Source: Corynebacterium sp. HMSC05H05 (GTDB taxonomy: Bacteria; Actinomycetota; Actinomycetes; Mycobacteriales; Mycobacteriaceae). Taken from it: 64,000 bases of DNA. Both the position numbers and the translations under genes were made by a program. Below, in pieces: positions 60,236 through 64,000 of the stretch. Position 1 is the stretch's first letter. The number at the start of each line of letters is the position of its first letter. The notes under the pieces are model-generated. The model saw only the letters and a list, made by a program, of their open reading frames with translations, did not search any database and was not told the origin of the DNA. Location of the stretch: the NCBI RefSeq assembly GCF_001807265.1, contig NZ_KV788402.1, forward strand, positions 22,392-86,391. Reading direction: 5' to 3'.

Positions 60236-61086
60236 CGGCGGCCCCGCACAACAAACAGCGCAATCAAAGCGATCAGCAGCACGCCCGCGCCCGCCAGCAG
60301 CCCGATTTTCAGGCCGTTGTTCTGCTGCTCCGCGCCGGCCTGCCCCTCAGCCCGGAACTCGCCGAACGTCGCATCCGCCGCCTCCGCCGGGTCAACACCC
60401 ACGGCGATGCGCACGACCTGCTCGTCGGTGTGCACGGTGCCGTCTTGGTCCTCCACCGTCGCGCGCACACCCACCAGGTGGGCGCCCGGCTCGGTGAACA
60501 CCCAGTTGGCGTGGCTGTGCGTGTTCGGCTCCACCCACATCGACTGCGTGCCGGGTTCCTGCTCGTTCCACAACTGCTGCGGCTCGTGGAACCCGCCGGG
60601 CTGGACAAACAGGGAGAACTGGCCCGGGCCTTCGTGTCCACCGAACTCCAGGCTCATCCCGTTGGCGGAGCGTTCCAGAAGCGACGGCGCCTGCGAGTTC
60701 CACCCCAGCCACGGCACGCCGGCGGCCTCGGTCTGCGGGATCACCCACACCTCGGCCCCCGGCTTCGCGCCGGTGAACGCGAACTGGTCGGTCTCCGGCA
60801 GGGTCTGCTTCGCGCCGTCGCCGACGGCGAAGACCACGTCCTCGAGGTGGCGCCACACGGGCGTGTCCTGCGTGTCGTCGCGCACCAGGAACTGCATTTT
60901 CCCGTCGGCGAAGACGGGGCCCAGGTCCGCGTGACCGGCGTCGATGACGGCGCGCTCGCCCAGCGGGGCGACCTGCTCGTCGACGCCGACGACCTGCTGC
61001 AACGCCGGGTCGTTGTCCGGCACCTGGGCGGCAGCGACGGGTGCGGCCGCGATCATTGCGGCGGTGATAATGGCGGGAATCTTCAT
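60232..61086 (-). CDS. Anchored choice-of-anchor M (repeat) protein
   Basis: A 284-residue protein with a signal peptide (1-20, cleavage before QVPDND), one repeat domain (GHADLGPVFADGKMQFLVRDD at 51 onward, HSHANWVFTEPG with HxH at 190-192), and a C-terminal membrane helix (IGLLAGAGVLLIALIALFVV) with RGRR tail. ATG at 61086 after GAAAGGA; overlaps the substrate-binding gene stop by 4 nt. Probably hands metal to the permease complex or to the binding protein. An iterated 11-mer (61107-61117) lies 21 nt upstream. Confidence 0.83.
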   Translation of the reverse strand: MKIPAIITAAMIAAAPVAAAQVPDNDPALQQVVGVDEQVAPLGERAVIDAGHADLGPVFADGKMQFLVRDDTQDTPVWRHLEDVVFAVGDGAKQTLPETDQFAFTGAKPGAEVWVIPQTEAAGVPWLGWNSQAPSLLERSANGMSLEFGGHEGPGQFSLFVQPGGFHEPQQLWNEQEPGTQSMWVEPNTHSHANWVFTEPGAHLVGVRATVEDQDGTVHTDEQVVRIAVGVDPAEAADATFGEFRAEGQAGAEQQNNGLKIGLLAGAGVLLIALIALFVVRGRR

Positions 61087-62585
61087 GGTTGTCCTTTCAA
61101 ACATTTGCTTATCGACGCCCCATTGGCCCGCACCAGATCCACATACGTCTGCGCAGGCCCCTCCCCCGGCGGGTCCAAGGTGTCGCCCCAGATCGGGCAC
61201 ACCTCAACCCCGTGCGAGGCAGCGGTTTCGTTCAAAACGGGCGTTTCGTCTTCGTTGCCGTGCTCGACGAACACCGCCGGCACACCCAGGTTCTCCAGCG
61301 TGCGCGACAGCGCCATCAGGTCGCGCGGGCTCGGCTCCACGCTCGGGTTCGGGGTGACAAACCCGGCCACACGCAGCCCGTACGCGCGCGCCAGATACGC
61401 GTAGCCGTGGTGGGTGGTGACCAGGTTGCGGTTGGCCTCCGGGACCTGGTCGAGCTGCTCACGCACCTCCTGCGCCACCTGCTTGAGCTGGGCGCGGTAG
61501 CGCTCCGCGTTGTCGGCGTACGCGCTGGCGTGGCGCGGATCCGCCGCAGAAAGCTCGTCGCGCACCACCTGCACCACCGCGTCCATCGCGGCCGGGTCGT
61601 GCCAGATGTGCGGATCCAGCTCGCCGTGGACGTGGCGGCCCAGCACCGCCTGCGGCAGCAGGTACGTCTCCTCGCCCGGGTCGCCGAGGAAGCGGAACTC
61701 GCGCTGCGGCGGGATCGGCTGCAGCGTCTTCGACGGCACCACGACCACCGTGCCCGCGGGATCCAGGTCGCCCTCGTCGTCCGTGCGCAGGGTCAGCTGC
61801 GTGTTGTCGTTGCCGGCGACCGTGGCGATGTCAACGTGCCCGCGCTCCACCGCATGCTTGCCCGGAGCGGCCTGCGCCGGGTCCTGGCCCACCACGAGGG
61901 TGACCGTCTGCTCCGTCTGACTGCGCACCGGCGCGTCCACCGCGTCGCGCACCGAAGCGCGAAGCTTCAGCTCGTACACGCCGGGAGCGGAAAACGCCCA
62001 GCTGACGTGGGTGTGCGCGTCCACCGGCAGCGTGGTGGCACCACCCGTGGAGTCGAACAGCAGCTCCGGGGTGCCGAAGGTGCCGAGGATGAAGGCGGAG
62101 GCGGTGCCGGGGCCGGAGGCGTCGACAAGCTCAAGCTCCGCCACCGCCGTGCGCGGCAGATCCGCCGCAAACCGCAACCCCAGCCACACCGTGTCCAGGC
62201 TCGCGTCCTCCACCAGCGGAATCGGCGCGTAGCCGAAGCGCTGCGTCTGCTCCGCCAGCGCCACCACCCGAGCCTGCGGGCGCGCCGTCGCATCAATCGT
62301 GCGGGTCAGCGCCTGCGGCTCCAGCAACAACCCGTTGGTAAACACCGCGTCCGCGTACGCGATATCGCGCGTGTTGTGCAGCGTCGGCTCGTACGAGTGC
62401 GGGTCGGCGCCGCGGCGCATCAGCGTCTTGACCTCGGCGTTATCGCCGGCGACGTTGCGCACAACGTCCGCAAGAATGCTTGTCGACGCCACCACGCTCA
62501 ACCCCTCAACCTCCCCCGGAGCCTGCGAGCAGCCCGTAAGAGCAACGGCGAACGCGCACGCCGCCAACGCCCGGGCACGCCTCAC
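61083..62585 (-). CDS. Metal-binding lipoprotein with inserted repeat domain
   Basis: A 500-residue ZnuA-type (cluster A-I) substrate-binding lipoprotein. Lipobox ALTGC with Cys19. Candidate metal ligands are H63 (GADPHSYEPT), H326 (LDPHIWHDP), the TTHHGYAYLARAYGL histidine and EHGNEDE. Between about residues 118 and 315 an entire repeat domain is inserted (HTHVSWAFSAPG with HxH at 191-193, and GHVDIATVAG), where ordinary ZnuA proteins have only a His-rich loop. GTG at 62585 overlaps the preceding stop (GTGA). The match to the anchored-repeat substrate-binding family is clear. Confidence 0.88.
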   Translation of the reverse strand: MRRARALAACAFAVALTGCSQAPGEVEGLSVVASTSILADVVRNVAGDNAEVKTLMRRGADPHSYEPTLHNTRDIAYADAVFTNGLLLEPQALTRTIDATARPQARVVALAEQTQRFGYAPIPLVEDASLDTVWLGLRFAADLPRTAVAELELVDASGPGTASAFILGTFGTPELLFDSTGGATTLPVDAHTHVSWAFSAPGVYELKLRASVRDAVDAPVRSQTEQTVTLVVGQDPAQAAPGKHAVERGHVDIATVAGNDNTQLTLRTDDEGDLDPAGTVVVVPSKTLQPIPPQREFRFLGDPGEETYLLPQAVLGRHVHGELDPHIWHDPAAMDAVVQVVRDELSAADPRHASAYADNAERYRAQLKQVAQEVREQLDQVPEANRNLVTTHHGYAYLARAYGLRVAGFVTPNPSVEPSPRDLMALSRTLENLGVPAVFVEHGNEDETPVLNETAASHGVEVCPIWGDTLDPPGEGPAQTYVDLVRANGASISKCLKGQP

Positions 62586-63556
62586 TTCCCAACCCCCGCA
62601 AGTGCCAACAGCTTGCGGCGCAACGCCGTATCCAGGCAGCACATCGACGCGCCGAACACCGCCACGCCGAGGCCGAGGACCGCGAACGGGACGGTCATCA
62701 CCGTCGTGCCGGTCTCCGCAAGCGTGTCCGGGCGCTCCTCGGCGGGCTGCTCCTGCTGGGCTGGTTGCTGCGCCGGTTTCTCGGCCGGTTGCTGCGCAGG
62801 TTTCTGGGCCGGTTTTTGGGCCTGCTTCTCGGGCTGCTGCTGAGCAGCCTTCTTCGTTGCGGTGCTCGACTGCGCAGCACTCGTCGCCGCCTTGGACTGC
62901 GCGGCGGGTGCCTCCGTAGGCGCCTCAGCCTTCGCCGCCGACGCCGCCTCCCCGTCGCCGACGATCCAGGTGTAGGTGGCCTCGTTCGAACTCGCGCCGT
63001 CGCCGGTGGCCACAACGCGCATCTGATACGTGCCGGGCTCGGTGAACAGCCAGTTCGCATGGACGTGCGCCGGCTCCTCCTGGGCGATCACGGAGCCCGT
63101 CTCAAGGCGCGTCGAGCCGCCATCGAGCACCGGATCCAGGGAGCCGAAGCTGCCGGTTTGGAACAGGTAGACCTCGCCGGGGCCGGTAACCTCCACAAAC
63201 TCCAGATCAATCGCGCCGATATCGCGCGCGCCCTGGGTATCCCAGCCCGGCCAGATCAGATCCGAGCGCTGCGTCTGCGGCAGCATATAGCCGGCCTTGC
63301 CGATCTCCGGGATCTCCGCCGTGCGCTCCGTGTACGCATCCTGGCCGACGACCAATTCCACGTCCTCCGGAGCGTGGCGCACGTGGCTGCCGGTGGCGTC
63401 TTCCTTCAGATCCAAAGTCAGCTCGCCGCCGTCTGCCGTGACGTTGAACGCGTCGATGTGGCCTTGATCCAGGCGCTGCACCTGCGCGTGCGCCGGCGTG
63501 ATGCCCAGCACCGCGAGCAGGAACACCACCGAACTAATGAAAACTCTTTTCAACAC
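62582..63556 (-). CDS. Wall-anchored (LAETG) choice-of-anchor M protein
   Basis: A 324-residue protein at the head of the operon. Signal peptide 1-24 (ends AHA), one repeat domain (GHIDAFNVTADGG at 32 onward; HVHANWLFTEPG with HxH at 164-166), a Gln/Pro/Ala/Lys-rich spacer with PAQQPAEK-like units (about 230-275), then LAETG at 279-283, a hydrophobic helix and a short basic tail. LAxTG is the motif of class E sortases in actinobacteria, so it is probably linked to the wall. GTG start at 63556 (or TTG next). The Zur-like box ends 5 nt before it. Confidence 0.83.
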   Translation of the reverse strand: MLKRVFISSVVFLLAVLGITPAHAQVQRLDQGHIDAFNVTADGGELTLDLKEDATGSHVRHAPEDVELVVGQDAYTERTAEIPEIGKAGYMLPQTQRSDLIWPGWDTQGARDIGAIDLEFVEVTGPGEVYLFQTGSFGSLDPVLDGGSTRLETGSVIAQEEPAHVHANWLFTEPGTYQMRVVATGDGASSNEATYTWIVGDGEAASAAKAEAPTEAPAAQSKAATSAAQSSTATKKAAQQQPEKQAQKPAQKPAQQPAEKPAQQPAQQEQPAEERPDTLAETGTTVMTVPFAVLGLGVAVFGASMCCLDTALRRKLLALAGVGK

Positions 63557-63560
63557 TTGA

Positions 63561-63575
63561 TGAAGATTAGTTTCA
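63561..63575. promoter_or_regulatory. Candidate Zur box
   Basis: The sequence on the minus strand, TGAAACTAATCTTCA, agrees with the actinobacterial Zur consensus TGAAAATGATTTTCA at 12 of 15 positions and is an imperfect palindrome. It lies 4 nt before the GTG start of the first gene in the metal transporter operon, where it would cover the -10 region of a leaderless promoter. The match to a zinc repressor fits the ZnuA-type binding protein. Confidence 0.6.
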
Positions 63576-63635
63576 ATAGCGGATGGCGCGGGAACGCTAC
63601 CCCCATCACGGGGAAAACGTAAGGGTCTTGCCCGG

Positions 63636-63676
63636 CTGTGGACAACTTTGTTACTGGTGTGGCGAGTTGTCCACAG
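63636..63676. repeat. 12-bp perfect inverted repeat carrying two TTGTCCACA boxes
   Basis: CTGTGGACAACT (63636-63647) and AGTTGTCCACAG (63665-63676) are perfect complements separated by 17 nt. Each arm contains TTGTCCACA, a DnaA-box variant used by actinobacteria. The element lies between the metal transporter operon and the HNH gene, whose start is 51 nt away. It may bind DnaA or a dimeric regulator. There is no further cluster of boxes to suggest an origin. Confidence 0.6.
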
Positions 63677-63726
63677 ATTTCGGTTCGGGGGTTGTGTGGG
63701 GTTGCGCTTGTTTTAGTGTTCGTGGC

Positions 63727-64000
63727 ATGAACCCGTTCGACGCGTTTATTCAGGCGATGGCCGCAGCATCCATGGAGACGCTGCGGCACTTCGACCTGCC
63801 TGTTGCCCTGGGTGCCGGGATGGCGCCGGATCGGGCACGCGCGTGGGATGCGATGCAAAAGGTGTACTACGGGCCGACGAAATTCACCCGCAAACAGTCC
63901 CTGGCAGTACAGAAGGCCCGCGGGTTCTCGTTGGACGAGCTCGCGCTGATCGAACGGCGTATCGGGGGCGTGAAAGATGCCGGCGAGCGGTGGCGGCTGC
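63727..64000 (+). CDS. N-terminus of HNH endonuclease (DUF222-like), partial
   Basis: An ATG at 63727 opens a frame that runs off the window end (91 codons). It reads MNPFDAFIQAMAAASMETLRHFDLPVALGAGMAPDRARAWDAMQKVYYGPTKFTRKQSLAVQKARGFSLDELALIERRI. This helical N-terminus is like those of corynebacterial HNH/DUF222 proteins, which carry an HNH nuclease motif near the C-terminus, beyond this window. A TAGTGT -10-like element upstream suggests a leaderless transcript. The nuclease motif itself is not seen. Confidence 0.55.
   Translation, partial: MNPFDAFIQAMAAASMETLRHFDLPVALGAGMAPDRARAWDAMQKVYYGPTKFTRKQSLAVQKARGFSLDELALIERRIGGVKDAGERWRL

Noticed and set aside
62755..62840. Imperfect tandem repeats coding PAQQPAEK, considered as a CRISPR or mobile repeat
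   Set aside because: The units encode a spacer in the wall protein and vary by codon, so they are a protein repeat.

Overview
The window comes from a high-GC Gram-positive actinobacterium, most probably a Corynebacterium. The grounds are the rplJ-rplL-(DUF3068)-rpoB-rpoC / rpsL-rpsG-fusA-tuf / rpsJ... ribosomal layout broken by unrelated genes, an spc operon without an adjacent rpsN, a DUF3068 (PorA-family) protein, frequent GTG starts with leaderless-looking promoters, and an anchored-repeat metal ABC transporter of the kind found in this lineage. Almost all housekeeping genes lie on the minus strand, so the locus reads right to left.

Layout from high to low coordinate. 63727-64000 is the start of an HNH/DUF222-type gene. 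56366-63556 is a translationally coupled six-gene metal (probably zinc) ABC transporter operon with cell-wall anchored repeat proteins and a Zur-like box at its start. 55727-56174 is a tiny colicin-E3-type RNase with a candidate antitoxin or immunity partner. 45548-55690 holds the L10 leader, rplJ, rplL, a DUF3068 gene, rpoB and rpoC. 42253-45450 is a small accessory block of envelope genes, including one frameshifted gene. 37346-42028 is the str cluster rpsL-rpsG-fusA-tuf. 33267-36583 is a plus-strand Asp23/alkaline-shock envelope operon. 27490-32676 is the S10 cluster rpsJ-rplC-D-W-B-rpsS-rplV-rpsC-rplP-rpmC-rpsQ. 10508-27359 is an accessory insertion: glmS, a PfkB kinase, a VbhA-like antitoxin with a Fic remnant, thiD, a regulated organic-acid cluster, two dynamin-like GTPases, a formate/nitrite channel and two tiny secreted paralogues. 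8964-10236 is rplN-rplX-rplE. 3079-8765 is a second insertion: a DUF2786 protein, M20 amidohydrolase, an FdhD-like protein, an OFA-type MFS transporter and an unknown protein. 24-2724 is rpsH-rplF-rplR-rpsE-rpmD-rplO.

The most interesting accessory systems are these. (1) 15607-23098: two family III CoA-transferase-like proteins (the second without the catalytic Asp), a thiolase-fold protein without the usual cysteine and a DUF35 zinc-ribbon/OB protein resemble bbsEF plus bbsAB or ltp2/DUF35 pairs. They come with a GAF-PucR regulator and a GntP-type permease, and both promoters of the cluster carry three GGATAYA half-sites. (2) The anchored-repeat zinc operon, in which five repeat domains in four proteins share an HxH...FxxPG signature. 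(3) The stand-alone E3-type RNase pair.

A signal that no gene explains is an 11-mer, GCYTATCGACG. It occurs 15 times on both strands across the window, in several reading frames and in several intergenic regions, against about 0.06 expected by chance.
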